A DNA stretch of 64,000 nucleotides from Gymnorhina tibicen (taxonomy: Eukaryota > Chordata > Aves > Passeriformes > Artamidae). The translations under genes were made by a program, and so were the position numbers. The notes under the pieces were generated by a model. It was not told the DNA's origin. It worked only from the letters and a program-made list of their open reading frames with translations, and did not search any database. Location: NCBI GenBank assembly GCA_013399875.1, contig VXAZ01007995.1:3327486-3391485 (forward strand), written 5' to 3'. This document shows positions 49,641 to 62,518 of this stretch, in pieces. Position 1 is the stretch's first letter. Each line of letters opens with the position of its first letter.

Positions 49641-52600
49641 AATCTACACATACATGTGTGGGGAGCATCTGTGATGGGAGAAGGAAAGGGAAGGGAAGGA
49701 AAAACAACAACTTTAAGCTGTTAGTAGCAATTATTTTTGCCTGTGTGCTTACACTAGCACACGTCCTCAGACTTCCCAGAGAAGGCATACAGGCAACACT
49801 GAACTTTACTTTAGGATGTCTTCAGCATTTGCAGAGGAGATTGTGACACTTAAGTGGAACTTTGCCACAGGGATGAGTGCCGAAGTCATCATCTCCAAAC
49901 TCAATTTGTCTCTCTCTGTCTGGAGGAGACACCGCTGTCTTTGCTGACTTTAGAGGGAGTCAAACTACCTGACATTACTCAAGCAGTTTCTGACACATTT
50001 TGAACTCGCAGATTGTCAGAGCAATAATATCAAAAGCCTCCTGAGGATGGACCAGCCTCTCTCAGATGGCATTAGGAAGCACCTCAAAGTAGCCTCTGGG
50101 ATCTCCATGCTGTGAGTTGAGAACCACAGGAGAAAGAGGACTCCTTGCCCAGCAGACAGGGTCTGCAGCAGCCAGAACTTTCACACTTCATACCCTGAGA
50201 CAAGGACACTTCTTGTTCTCACTGGTTGTCATCTTCCCATTAACCAACTCTACAGATGAGCTGAGCTGATCTGAATGCCAGTAAGAGTACAAAGTACATG
50301 CTAATCATCAGCTTGAAAACAGCCTGTGGTGGAGGTATGGTACCACTTCTGAGACAAGTGGGTTGTGAAGGAGCAGCTGGGAATAGTGGAGGATCACCCC
50401 CAAATCTCACAAATACGTTATGGGTTAAGGCTGCTGTCATGCCAGTACTGGAGCCCTCACATGCAGCAGTGGTGTCTGTTTATTTACAAAAAAAGGAGTT
50501 TCTCACACACCTTTGTGGAGCTCAGAGTGCCAAGAACCTCGAGAGGAATTTTAGGAATGCGTCAATTAGCTCGTGAGAGTAATTAGCATTGATTCATAGC
50601 GGCTTAGTGTCTCTTCCTTGTTGCTTTCTGGCTGTGTGATTCAAAAGGCGAGTTTGCCCATGCTGAGCTCCTTTTGGCCTCTTGAGCCAGTTTTGCAGCT
50701 GATGACTTAAGAGGTGTAATTTCCCTGGCAGTAGCCGGGTGTGAGTTCAGCCTGGGTGTGAGTCTGGTGTGAGTTACAAGCAGAGAGGGGGAATGGAAGT
50801 TACTCCAAGTCCAAGTCCTCCGGAGTCTTTAAATACTTCAGTTCACCTTGGCTTCCCTGAATGCAGTCCCTTCACTTGGATACGGCTTTTCTGTCAGCCT
50901 CCCACACTCTGTACAAAACCAAACTCCAGCCCTCTGTGTCCTTTAAATTATTTGCCGTTATTGTACAAGCTCCAAGAACAAAGCTAAAGAAAAACAATGA
51001 AAATAAGCAAATTTTAAACACAACCACATTTCATGCCCATTCCTTAAGCCAAGCTCTTATTATTCCAAAGAACGGGGCCACAAACATGAGGGACAAAAAG
51101 TGACAAATTAGTTCCTCTGACAAACAGCGGATCATGGTTCTTGCTCAAGAAAAAGTAGCTCACAGTGCTCTTTTTAGGCCATAGATATCATGAGACTTCA
51201 TTAACGACTCACAAAGTGTACAGGGAGCTTTAAATGAGAGCTATTTTCTTTGTGTGCAAAATAAACTGATATTAATGGCTGGAGCAGGAACAAGTTGGCA
51301 AGGTATAGGCAGACCACAGTGTGGTCAGCACAAATTATTGTCATTTGCTGGAATAATTGCAGTGGCAACTGTTGCTGTTGTTGCTAAGTGGGTTTTTTTT
51401 TCTTTCCCTGCGTGTCTTTGTGGTGCACACTATTTATGGCCAGATTCTGCCATTCCCATGGAGTCAAGCCTGCCCCCTCTGAGATCTGGATCATCCTGGC
51501 TTGGTCTGGTTTTAAGGATGGATGCAACTTCATTCCCCAGCCCCAGTTACAGTCTCTGCCTGAGGCAGGTAACTCTATTGACAGCAGATTTTGCAGAGTG
51601 GTAGGGTGAGATTATGATCTATTGTATTGCAACTGAAGGCTGCAGTCCCTAAGCAGGTAGGAGGTGGCGAATGACTGTGCAAAGTGTCCTGCCATGTGAG
51701 GGAAGGACACCCCTTGTCCCTGGGCAGACAAGGGGCTTGGGACTGCTTTCAGGCTTGTGCAGAGCTGGTGGCTGTCTCCAGCTTCCTACGTCTGCCACAT
51801 AATACCTTGGAGTGGGGAAGACTTGTGGCACCATGCTGGATGTAAGCGACTTCCACCGCAGAGCAAAAAGCAGAAGCAAAGGGCTGGGACTGAAGCACTT
51901 TCTCCTTTACTGTCCAAAAAAGCAATTAAATTGTACAGGAGCAAAAGCTGATCTCCAGAGTGGAGATAACAAGAGTGTTGGTCTTGACAGAAGGAATGGA
52001 AGAAAAGCACAGAGCAAACCAAAGACAGGGAATAAAGAGAAAAGAGTGTGAATATTTTTGTAGTCACTAGAAGCATCTTAAATATGGTGAACCAGAGAGC
52101 TGATTTATTAGCATCCAATTACCTTATAAGAGCAGAACAAAGAGCTGAAGCTGTGCCTGAAGGGAAGGTGATGTTTTCTAATGGTCATCCCCATGCTCCC
52201 CCAGCACCTGATAATTAAAATCAAAGAGGGCAGGTGCAGTTTGGGTACAAAAGGGAGAACAAAGAGGTGAACTGCTCTTTGAGCAAGAAAAAGCATGTTT
52301 TCCCTGTTGCCTTTGACAGCTTTGTGTTCCCAAGTGATTTATAACTTCTGATGTGCCAGGACCCTCCATTACATATCATATCAACATGAAGATGCCACCT
52401 TTGAACAATTCATGCTCATATTTAAGCTCACAGTGACACCACTCATGAAGGATGGATGCCCAGTTCCCTTGTTTTATGTACCCCCAAATTTATTCCAACC
52501 AAGTTTTGTAAGGGGTGCAAGGTCAGAGCAGGAGTGAAAAAATACAGGTCATGTCCAAGCCAGGAGGTTTCTGCTATCTCATCTGGGCTGAAAAGGCAAG

Positions 52601-54869
52601 ATCAGAAAGACCTGAATTGTCTCTGAGTTTCAAGGGTCAGTGCAGATGCAAATATTTTTCTTGTATGTGAGAATTTGAAAATGGACAATATGTTCCAGCT
52701 CAACACTTTGCAAATGAAAAGGCATTTGAAAACTATAATGAGGAGGCACTTTAAAATTGTACAGCTTCAAAATATGAATGCCAAGCATTATGGCTGAATC
52801 TTCTATTATCAGTCACAAAGTAGTGAAATATTCTGAATTTTCATTTCATGCCTCAAAACACACTAATATCCAGAGAAGTGTTGCAGCACAAGAAAATCAT
52901 ATCCAGCATGAGACAGAGTAGATCAGATCTCTCCTGTTGCTCCAGCTTCTGAAATTGCCTTCTCCATACTCCCTAGAGGATCTGTCTTCAAAACACTGTC
53001 ATTTAACCTTCAAATTTTTCTTGGCATGAAAAATAGCATTTAAATATGAAACCAAAACAAAGTTTTGGTGCAAGCTGTGTCTTTGGATCTCTGACTTGGT
53101 CCCAGCCCTCATTTAGGAGTGAGGAGTGAAAGAATTATTTTCATGCAAGAGGTCTCAGATACTTGTCAGATTTTGTGACCTCTCATGAAGAATGAATTGG
53201 TCGGTTCATTTCAGCAATGACAAACACACTATTGCTCCCTCTTCTTTTGCCTCCCTCCCCACCTAGCTTCATCTGCATAAATATTAATACTGCAGCTCCT
53301 AATTAAATCCAGGAATATATTTACCTTCACAGATAAGCAACACAAGAGGGGCCTCTTGTTTCTGTGAAACTTTGCAGCCTGTAAAATGCAGCAGTTCTGT
53401 CCAGGGTTATTGCTGCTCAGTAAATAATGGGAAAAGATGAGGAATATTTCTGAAATAGGTCAAGTACACTCCAAACATAAACATGCTAATAGGGAGAGAT
53501 GTAAGAACAGTGTCAAATGTCAACGATCACCAAGTAGCTCCCGAATATATATTTACTGAATGCAATGCTTCTCTGTTGAACAGAGTTGACATAATGACAT
53601 GCTCTCACAGGAAACTTTCCTGGTTATTTTATTAGGGTGTTATGATTCTTTTTTTTTTCTGAAGTACAACTAGAAAGTTCCTTCCCTCAGAAGACAGGTT
53701 CTTATTATAATAATAATATGCAAAAGGCAAACAATGTCTTTTTCTCAGAATGGTTTGTATAAAGCAGCCAGCTCAGCTGTGCTTCTCTCTACACCCAACA
53801 GAACAGAACAGCTTGACTAGTATTGACTGGACTGTTATGTTTATGGGAGCATCACTTATGCTAAAGACAGGACAAAATACCCCAGCTGCAGCTTCCCTGC
53901 CCAAAAGAACTTATTTCTCTGTCAGGAGAAAAGACAAGACTGATATGACATGAGATCAGATAAATCCATGCTGTCTGTTCCTTATCAACCACGTGCATGC
54001 AAGCAGTCTGGCTGATAACCTGTTACACTATTTAAGCTACAGCGAGCTAAAAAACACTTCCAGAGTGGACATCCATGTGGATCTGGACATACTGAATGGG
54101 GTTTTCTAGTCTATCTGGACTCTGGCATATTGCTGTTGGTGAGCTGGATGATGCAGGACAGAGCAAACCAGGAGGGCTGTTATTTCAGTGTGGCTGTGGG
54201 CAAAGTTCAGCACCTGTACAGTTCCTAACTCTCCTCTGTGCCACTGCTTCTGGCTGATCAAAAGCTGGTGCGACGTGCCAAAGAGAAAAACTCGGCCTCA
54301 CAAGTGAAATTAATAACCCAGGGCATCTTGTGGAAGACACATGAGCTAAGCCTGTCCCGCTGCTCACTACCAGGAAGGTCTTCCTTGTGTTTATCTTCTG
54401 CAACTGCTTTAAAACTGCCACATCCCAAGAGACCAATGGGAAAAAATGCCATGGGATTAGTTTGCTTTGGATCCAGTTCAAGTCAAAACCACAAAGATGG
54501 TCCATAACCAGCTGAGCTGATCAAATCCAGGGATAGCCAGGCCTTGGGGGAGGTTCTTAAGGAAGGCACAGAGCAGCTTGAATTCAAAGGAAAAGAACAG
54601 CCACAAAAAGTGGATCAGAAATCTAGAAAACTTAATATGAGAAATGGCTGAAAATGAGTGGGTTTGTTAAGTCTAAGAGGTGCAAAGAGGACCCAGCATG
54701 ACAATCCATAAACCCCTGAGTGAGAAGAAGGAGGTTATAGACCTTAGTGTCTCCTATGGAAAGGACAGGAAGAGTCTTGTCCTTGAGCTGAAGCGAAGGT
54801 GGGGTGACATGAGACATCACAGGGAAACTTGTTCAAGGAGAACAGTTGAAAGAACTTTTGAAAGTTGCT
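49641..54869. other. Non-coding interval; no gene recognised
   Basis: Unique sequence with open frames up to 116 codons and no resemblance to known proteins. A T run lies at about 53,650-53,659 and a short AAT stretch at about 53,704-53,719. Sequence from about 54,680 may be the diverged 5' part of the following CR1. Confidence 0.5.
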
Positions 54870-55057
54870 CAAAAGACAAGGGAGCACTGGAAGAGGTTGC
54901 TGATGGAGTTTATGGTACCTCCATCATTAGGGAGTTTTAAGAAGAGGTTTGATGTGCAAGTGGCAGGAATGGCTTAGGACTGGCTGTTTAGGTCCTGGAT
55001 GAGGAGGAAAAATCAGTACCTTCTCAAGGTCCTTTCCTGCTCTGTCTTCCAGGATTT
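54870..55057 (+). mobile_element. Old CR1 LINE fragment, 3' end
   Basis: GAGCACTGGAAGAGGTTGC, GGAGTTTATGGTACCTCCAT, GAGTTTTAAGAAGAGGTTTG and CTCAAGGTCCTTTCCTGC follow CR1 3'-UTR order, matching the older subfamilies whose end reads 'gaggtcccttccagccc'. The element probably extends upstream to about 54,680 at lower similarity. Considerably more diverged than the CR1 at 45,400. Confidence 0.8.
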
Positions 55058-58000
55058 GTCTATTCAATCATATATAAAATTCACTGGACACATTTCCTCG
55101 GACACACTCGTGGTTCAGACTCTGGTCTTGGGACAAGGCCTTAATCAAAGTCTCATGGAAAAAGCACCAAAGTTCAGTCACTTTGGACTCCAACCCACCT
55201 TGATGCACTGGAGATGGTTTCATAAATCAAAGTGGGGATGAGGAGATTTCTTATCCTAGTAAATCAAACACAGAGTGGGGACCAGGGCTACAACATGGAC
55301 CTGGCTCCACATCTGAACTGCTCATGGCCCCAAGATATTATATCTAAGCTCTTGGCTGGGGGCCTCTCTGCAACTTTACCATGTCAGCAGCTATTGTAGA
55401 GGAACACATGAGGGCTTTTTGAGCCGGGAGGCCTTTCAGGGATATTTATTTTATCTAAATAGGGACAAAGAGCTTATGCAGTGCCAGCACTGCCCCACTG
55501 GAGTCAAAAGACATCTCTGTTCAAACACCAATGGCTCGAGGCCCGAAGATGTGCAGCTCCAGCAAGAAGGACCCGGGAGACGATGGTCTGTTCCTGCCAA
55601 GCAGCAACGTGGCTGTTTATCCAGAGAAACAGCACTCTGTGTGAACGATGGTAGGTTTATTTTGCAGTCAGCGTCACAAATTATGGCACTTTTCCATCTA
55701 TTGTCCTATATGCTAAGTAAACATCATAAACCATTCAGTGCTATGTGCTTCTGAAAATCATAACGCAAGGGTTTTACCATCAAGGAACAATGAAAGGGCA
55801 AACAAGGAAGTCAATCCATGTAAGTTAGCTTTGTTTTCTACATGACAGAGTGGTGTATAACTTGTTTTCTCCTCTCATGTCTTTCATGGAGTTTTTTTTA
55901 AAGCTACTATGCTGTGTTACACAGCTCCATTCATAAAATTAAGTTCTACGGGGCAGGAAATCATTCCCTTTTTCATGATCATATCGTCTGAACTCATGCT
56001 GCAGGCAACAGGGAGAAATTACTGCTCCTGATGCATATTTAAGGAGTTTCTTCTGCTGCACGGTTCCCACATCAATAAGAAATCCTGCACATGCAACAAG
56101 GCAAAACCCCACTGGGTAGGCTGAAATGGGTTCTGTGTGTGCGTGTGTGTGGTTTGGTTTAATTTAAAGATGTGCAGATAGAGTTTTCACTCAGCGCGCG
56201 GTATTCATTAGTGCGAGGCAGCAAACTTGCCTGGAGATCTGAAGGCCCCAGAAATCAAGCTGTGGGCGGGAAGTGATTGGAAAGGTTTAAAGGGTGATGA
56301 TTTGATAATTTCCCTAGTCCAGAAGCCTGCAGAGAACACACACATACAGAGTCTGGTCTAGAGGTGCCCAACTGCCCTGGATGCAGGTACTGCGGGACCA
56401 TGCATTGCTCCATACGGATATACTGAAATGGAATGGATCAACCTAGGGGCATCCCAGGCAGGGATATCTGCACACAGAGCCAGGTCCCCCAGCTGACTAC
56501 TGAAAACTAGAGAGACAGCTTTTAAATGCGTAACAGCAGTTTGAAAATGAGGGGATGAAAGATAACACCCATTCCTATATGATACCACAACTCCTTCTGG
56601 GTTTGCCTTCACAAATTTACAACACTCAGATCCAGCTTGGATGAGGCTGGCAGCCCAGGTGGGACCAGCCTGCAGGTCTGCCTGAGGTTCACCATTGCGG
56701 GTTCCCCACCACGGCACTGGCACATCCCTGGCAGTGCTGCTGTGCTGACGCAAAGACGACCAAATAACCTCCCACCCCACTTGTGTAAAGGGCAGCTGGC
56801 AGGCACTGCTGCAGCAAACACTGTCGGGAGCAAGAGGTGGGGCCAGTTTCAGAATGTAACTGCAGAGATTACTGATCAGTTGGTCCCCTTTCTTAAGACA
56901 GCCTATCACACAATATTAAAAAAATAGAACCAACAAGTCCTTTATATTTCAGCTCCGCTCGTTTACTATGACTGAGTCAATCTTGTGTTGTTCATGCTAT
57001 ACATTGAATATATCTATACATGCACAGCTGAAAACGTTAATTCTTGAGAGTCACTGTAGGACCAAACATACTTTAAAAGCCTATATATTATATTTAAAAT
57101 ATGCTTATACATGCACATCTCTCACCATCCTGCAAAATGTACATACAGCTTGCTCTTAATTATTTATCTACCTGATATAGCTGAGAAAGGGATTGTAATT
57201 ATTCAACTTCCTAAGCAACCTCTTGGCTTTTCCTGCTGGTGAATATCCCACCAGGTGGAGCATGCACATAGCACCTGTCTGGAAATCCCAGTTCTGCCCC
57301 AGCACAGGGCACTGACATATCTGACCCTCTTCTACAAAAATCACTGGGGCACTGCACTCACTGAGCCCCACTGGCCCCAAGTGGATGAAGCAATGTCTTT
57401 AATGCTTTCCTCTCCCTGTGACCAGCAATATATCTGCTATGCCATGAGTATTTTGCTGAACTGCTCCATGAAGCCTTGTGAAAAAATGAGCACATCAATA
57501 TAATGATGATGAAACCCCTCCAGCAGGGTTTGGGCTTGTCACCATTTAATCCAGCCTTAAAACCCCAGTTAACTTAAAGGGAGCAAGATCCAGCCCCAAA
57601 GGGAAGGATGGAGGAAAGAGGGGGAAAGAGGAGGAAAGAGAGTGGATGTTCCTTGTGCTTGGATGTGGGAAGGGATGCACAGATACTTCCCTAGATAGGA
57701 AAAAAAACAAACCAAAGAGTAGAAAGTGAGCAAAGCTCTTCTGCCTTCCTGCTGTGCCTACCTTTGGTGTAAACATGAAGGGCAAAGCACAGACCTGGTA
57801 GAAGCAGCTGAAATATTTGTAAGACAGAAGACACAGCCCCCAGCCCCCTGCACCTCTTCCTTCCCTGCAACTCTATCTGTCACTAGGAGCTGAACAGAAT
57901 TTTTTCAGCACTTTTCCCCCTCTGTCTCTCCTGGAAAGTCCCCCATAGGTGCAGGGGGCTCTTGGATGGATCCCTTCCAGGGTGGTGTGAGCCTCGCTGC

Positions 58001-58329
58001 TCCCCACAGCTCTGAGCATGGGGATTCCTGCAGCTGCTGTCCCTGCCTTCCTGAAACCCAAACACGACGCTGACAGCCGGGTTTTAATCACGCAAGGGCC
58101 GATAACCATCAAACACTGCTAATTTCCAACAAATTATCTAATCCAGATGCTTGCCGGATTTGAGTAAACACTGCACCCAACAGGATCATAAAGCAAATAA
58201 GCACAAAGCGGTTTAGGGTTTCAGCTCTCCCCTCCCTTATCCTGGGACCCTCGAATGGGCAAAAATGCAAATCAAGTGATCCAGCGCTTGTGTTTGAAAC
58301 CAGATCGGTTCCCATGGGATCACATGAAA
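55058..58329. other. Non-coding interval; no gene recognised
   Basis: Includes a 183-codon minus-strand open frame (56,358-56,909) with no recognisable domain, a purine tract at 57,601-57,643, and a short GT stretch near 56,134-56,151. Confidence 0.5.
57601..57643 (+). repeat. Polypurine tract (GGA/GAAA-rich)
   Basis: Almost uninterrupted purines over about 43 bp with internal near-repeats of GAGGAAAGAG. Confidence 0.7.
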
Positions 58330-58830
58330 GTTGGTGTCGTCGTGCCCCGTCCCTGTGCAGAGCAGCCGGGCAGGGCCCCGCACGGGGCACCGGCAGCGGG
58401 GGCACGAGCGGCTTTGGGACAGCCGCTGCTCCGGGCGGGAGGGGCGGCAGCCGAGATTGCTCTTGGCAGGGGCAGTGATGGTTGAGAACACCGCAGCTGG
58501 GAGGCATTTAGGGATGTTGCCGCCTCCCGGCGAGCGGAGGAGCTTTGTAAAACCTGGTGGGGACCCTGATTCAGCCCCTCTCGCCCTCCCACGCGGGGAG
58601 ATGCTCGGCCCCCGAGCTGCGGCACAGCTGTCCCGCCGTGCGCACCCAGCTGCACGGGCTGACACCCACGGCATCGCCCCAGCGGGACGAGAGGCCGGCG
58701 TGCAGACGGAAAAGGGATGGAAAGCATCTCCGGCCCGCGTGGTTTGGGCGTACAGGCAGCTGCCTGCAAAATGCCTGCCCGGGGAGGGAGGCAGGAGACT
58801 GTCCCGCTGGACCCCCGGGCTCGGGGTGCC
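58330..58830. promoter_or_regulatory. CpG island
   Basis: Abrupt rise in GC and CpG (for example GGGCGGGAGGGGCGGCAGCC near 58,433, and GGCGTGCAGACGG near 58,697) with a return to AT-rich DNA after 58,850. Long open frames on both strands (173-175 codons) are expected in such DNA and look like low-complexity noise. It could be the promoter of a transcript not otherwise visible. Confidence 0.7.
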
Positions 58831-59779
58831 CCTGAAATCACCCCAGATCGTTCTCTAAGGCAGAGCAGAATTTAAAGTTCATGTCTCCGTAGAGAAGTGC
58901 ACACGCAAATACGAGCAGAGAACCGTGTTTTCGGCAGTTTTAATTGGTTTGGAAAATGGTTAATAGGTTTAATTCTGCCTCAGGACAAGAGGTAGATCCT
59001 ATTTCATGTAGGAGCCCTCTCAGACATCAATTTTGCAAGGGCTGTGACCTGGAGAGACACAAAAGGGTGCATGTACACACACACAAAATGTATGTATATG
59101 CACACAAACACACATAATTATACTTTTTTTTCCCCTCCTGCTTCACCAGCCTATTTTCTTGTATAATTCTCCTACAGGATCACACATAAGACACTCCTCT
59201 AAAGAACAGACATATTTTCTACTGCCATACAATATTTTCGGATGTACACATATGCCTTTTGTACAGTGTGTAGGCAGAGGATATATTTAAATAAACACTC
59301 TATACAGCCACGGACCAATCCTGTATGAATGCACATGGCACAGCCATGGTCTGCCAAGTCTGGGGACTCATGTAAATAAAGGATTTATTTTACAAATTTC
59401 CTTACACACAAACACAGACACACCAAACACACTGGAAACATATGGATGGAAAACATTCTTTTGCATAAGTCTGCAATATTGGATTCAAAGATACAATTAC
59501 CCAGAAGTTAAGCAAGCTTTGAACAAGGAGGGGAAAAATGTAGCGTGTCTGAGCAGGCCTTCTGGTGAAAATGGGGAAATGGCACCTCCCCACTTATAGC
59601 ATATTGTCTATTCTCTTTCAAATTGGGAAAAAAAATTGTTTTCCCAATTCCATAAACAACAGCCATCCTTCTTTCAGCAATTCATGGTGGTCCTCGTTCA
59701 CAAATGTTCATTAAAAAAATAGCCCCAACTATTCGCCTTCCCAGCCTTTTTTGCTTCATGAAGAAATAAACCAGTCATG
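58831..59779. other. Non-coding interval with CA-rich decayed repeat
   Basis: AT-rich. Holds CA/TA-type low complexity at about 59,075-59,115 and ACACAAACACAGACACACC near 59,405. No exon seen. Confidence 0.55.
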
Positions 59780-60155
59780 TTGCCTGTTCCTGAGAATTTT
59801 CCATCTTCCCCCTTTGCAATTAAAGCTGATCTCTCCTTGCAGTTTCACTCCCCTCCGCTCCCCCTCCACCTCCTTGTCTGTCTAATCTCCCGTTCCCCTC
59901 CAAGTGTGTTATTTGGTTTTGGAATTATGTCTATTTACTCGGGGTGGAAGTTGCACAACGGATGTGTTTATGCGAGAAAATTATATCACTGACAAATGCT
60001 GATTGGCATGTGGACATTGGGGGAGAAAACTACAGAGGACGTTTTCATCAGCTTGGAATAACACAATGATTGTGTTTTCAGCGGAGCTAATGGATCACAT
60101 ACTCCTGCTCACTCTGATAGCTGTTTACACAAAGGACAGCTTCCCAGAAACAGCC
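59780..60155. promoter_or_regulatory. Candidate conserved non-coding element
   Basis: Repeat-free block with TTTGCAATTAAAGCTGATC, GCTGATTGGCATGTGG (CCAAT-type ATTGG) and CGGAGCTAATGG, lying 1 kb from the CpG island and ending at a poly-A tract. Inference from texture. Confidence 0.3.
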
Positions 60156-60184
60156 AAAAAAAAAAAAAAAAAGGAGAAAAAAAA
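60156..60184 (+). repeat. Poly-A tract
   Basis: A17-GGAG-A8. No retrocopy, target-site duplication or SINE body is evident upstream. Confidence 0.85.
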
Positions 60185-61189
60185 GCTTAGAATAAGAAAA
60201 CCTGCCCCAGCAAACACAGTAATAATAGTAATAATGGGCGATCAGAGATAATCCTTTAGAGGAAGATCATGGGTCTAATTCTTGTTTGCACTTAGATCCC
60301 TTCACACGGTGTTGCTGGGGAAAGGGGTGTTGAAGTGGATGCAAATGATATGGTTGGGTGTAGAGAGGTCTTCGCCCTGCCTGGTGAGCCGAGGAGGATG
60401 CCTTTACTCTGGCTCTGTGCCAGCTGAGGTGCCACAGGGTGCAGGTGCTCCCTGATCCCACCGTGTCTGTGGCAGCCTCTGGCTTGAGGAGGAGAATTCC
60501 TGATGATGGAGATTTTGGTGTTTGGGGCAGGGCAGGGAACTTGTTCTTTTGTCTTCTGCACGAGCAAGGAGAAAGTTGGATTTTTAGCACAGGAAGATGC
60601 TAACACAGATCATCTGGTCTGTGTCCGCTCATTCCCGCTTCAAAACAAAATTAAGGAAGGCTACAGAAGTGTAGGTGGTCAGGGGAATCAGACTTCCCTC
60701 CCCACCCCAAAGCCTCCTCATCATGCATGCATTTGACCTTCTCTAGAGCTCACCTATTTCTCATGCAAATATGTCTACCAGGGAACAATGCTCCCAGCCC
60801 AGGGAAAACACTTTACACGAGCTTTCATCACTCATAGCCAGGCTCTGCCCAGTGACACCGACGGATAGAAATACACAATTTTCTCAAACACTTTTGGGAG
60901 ACCAGATCTGCAACATCTATTTTATCTGTCTCTCTCTGTATTTTCCCTTCTCTCCTCTTTTCTAAGCAAAGAGGTCATTCATCTAAAAATCAAACAAACG
61001 ACTTGTTGGAATCCAGACTGTTCATCTACCGCATGCTCCCAATTTCACATATATTCATGCCTTTGAGAAATCTAAATCTGCCACATGCCATCCAGGGAAA
61101 CGTGGCTGATTTTGCTCTTTATTGCTTCTTACATGCCTTGGTGTTTAAAGAAGACCCCTCTTTTGAACAGCAGCTTACAATCTGATAAT
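60185..61189. other. Non-coding interval; no gene recognised
   Basis: Short AAT-type stretch near 60,221-60,236. Open frames up to 107 codons without resemblance to known proteins. Confidence 0.5.
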
Positions 61190-61760
61190 ATTTCTCTTTG
61201 AAAAGTCAACATACTATCATTGTTTCGAATTCAATTATATGGCCGGTTCCCTCTCTGTGGTATGCAAGCACTATATTTAGGTTATATTAAATTATGTTTT
61301 AATAACATCCACTGGATTTTTTTGTCCACCTCAGCCTTTAAAACTCTTAGTCCCTCCAAAGGAGAGGGGGGAGCAGTTTATTAATGCATCACTTCAGAAT
61401 TGTTTTTTAATTGGAAACATTTTGCGGAGAAAAGACCATTAATAAAATTCGATTCCAAATCAAACTTCTCTGTGTATGTTATTTTTACTCTGCAGTCAAA
61501 TGCTTTTATTAGATTTAAAACTTTCACTGTTCTTTTTTATCTCTAGCTGTATAATGTTCTGCAATAAAAAATAAAGGGCCTAGCGACTCCAAAGTCTGGC
61601 AAAATAATATACTTTTTTGGATGTCTGTGTATGTTGCCAATTAGTTTTGCTGTAAATACAGACCTCCATCCATCATCAGTCTCTGGGTGGCTATAAGAGA
61701 TCTAATTTGTTTCAGATGCCTTGTGCTTGCCGAGCTATTCACCAACTCTGCTGACCTGCT
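61190..61760. promoter_or_regulatory. Candidate conserved non-coding element
   Basis: Dense AT-rich homeodomain/MEF2-like sites (TTATATTAAATTATG, TTTATTAATGCATCAC, TTTTTTAATTGGAAAC, CCATTAATAAAATTCG) with no repeat or coding signal. Of the candidates in this window it looks most like a developmental enhancer to me, but this is untested. Confidence 0.32.
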
Positions 61761-61859
61761 GCGAAGACCAAAAGCTGCAGAAGGATGACTGACAAGGGAA
61801 ACTGGAGAAAGACCTATATACTTAGGGATGGATCCTGCCTCACAAATGGGGAAGGAAGC

Positions 61860-61900
61860 TTTCCCCCCCCCTCTCCTCCCTTTCTCTCTCCTCTTTTCAG
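61860..61900 (+). repeat. Polypyrimidine tract ending in a splice-acceptor-like CAG
   Basis: About 38 pyrimidines, including a C9-10 run, end in TTTTCAG. It could serve as a 3' splice site, but the sequence after it has no recognisable coding content. Confidence 0.6.
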
Positions 61901-62518
61901 AAGCCTGCAGCTTCGGAAAGGAACTCAGAGGCGTAAGACCCGCGCTAGGGAGGCTATGACAGGGTAATGGAAAACTCTCCTCCTCAATCCATTCTCCCAC
62001 CTCCCCACTCCTCCTTTTACAAGCCATGCTTCAAGCCTCCCATTCCCTAGGAATTTTATGAATGCCTGAGCCCAGCCAAAATAAACTCGTAAAGAGAAGG
62101 TTTCAAAAAGAGGTCACGGACCCATAGAGCAAGTGCGAACCGGTAAATATCAAACCCTGGGCCAAAAGGCATCGCCCAGGAGCCCTGTGGCCATCCAGTT
62201 TGCCAGCCTAAAGTGTATTTGATTCTCTAGCTCCCACACTCGGGTCGCACCAACTTTTTGTCCCTCCCCACGGGCATCCCACCATCCCCAGGAACTCCCC
62301 AGGAGGCAGCAGAATTCAAGATGGAAGAATGCGGGGAGACCTTTTCCTCCTGAGACGTTCATGCTGGGGAGGGTCAGACCAGAGCCACTGGCCTGGGGGC
62401 TCATTGCAAACAGCCAGAAACATCCATCTATGTTGATCTTCCACAGACAATGGGATTCCCACTAACTGCATGGTTTGTGTCTCTGTGTGTGTGTGTGAAA
62501 CACATCTATTTTTCTTTT
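61901..62518. other. Non-coding interval; no gene recognised
   Basis: Moderate GC, no exon or repeat recognised except the short (TG)n near 62,483. Confidence 0.5.

Noticed and set aside
54206..54226. REST/RE1-like element (TTCAGCACC followed by GTACAGTTCC)
   Set aside because: The half-sites are one base too close for the canonical arrangement and the right half has several mismatches.
56879..56891. Resemblance to the mature miR-133 start (TTGGTCCCCTT)
   Set aside because: The match stops after 11 bases and no hairpin partner is apparent nearby.
56358..56909. 183-codon minus-strand open frame
   Set aside because: No recognisable domain, signal peptide or splice context. The length is within chance expectation for a 64-kb window.
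58320..58858. 173- and 175-codon open frames on opposite strands
   Set aside because: Both lie in a CpG island, where stop codons are rare. The translations are low-complexity Arg/Pro/Gly/Ala sequence.
60156..60184. Poly-A tract as the tail of a processed pseudogene
   Set aside because: No upstream similarity to a known mRNA, and no convincing target-site duplication was seen.
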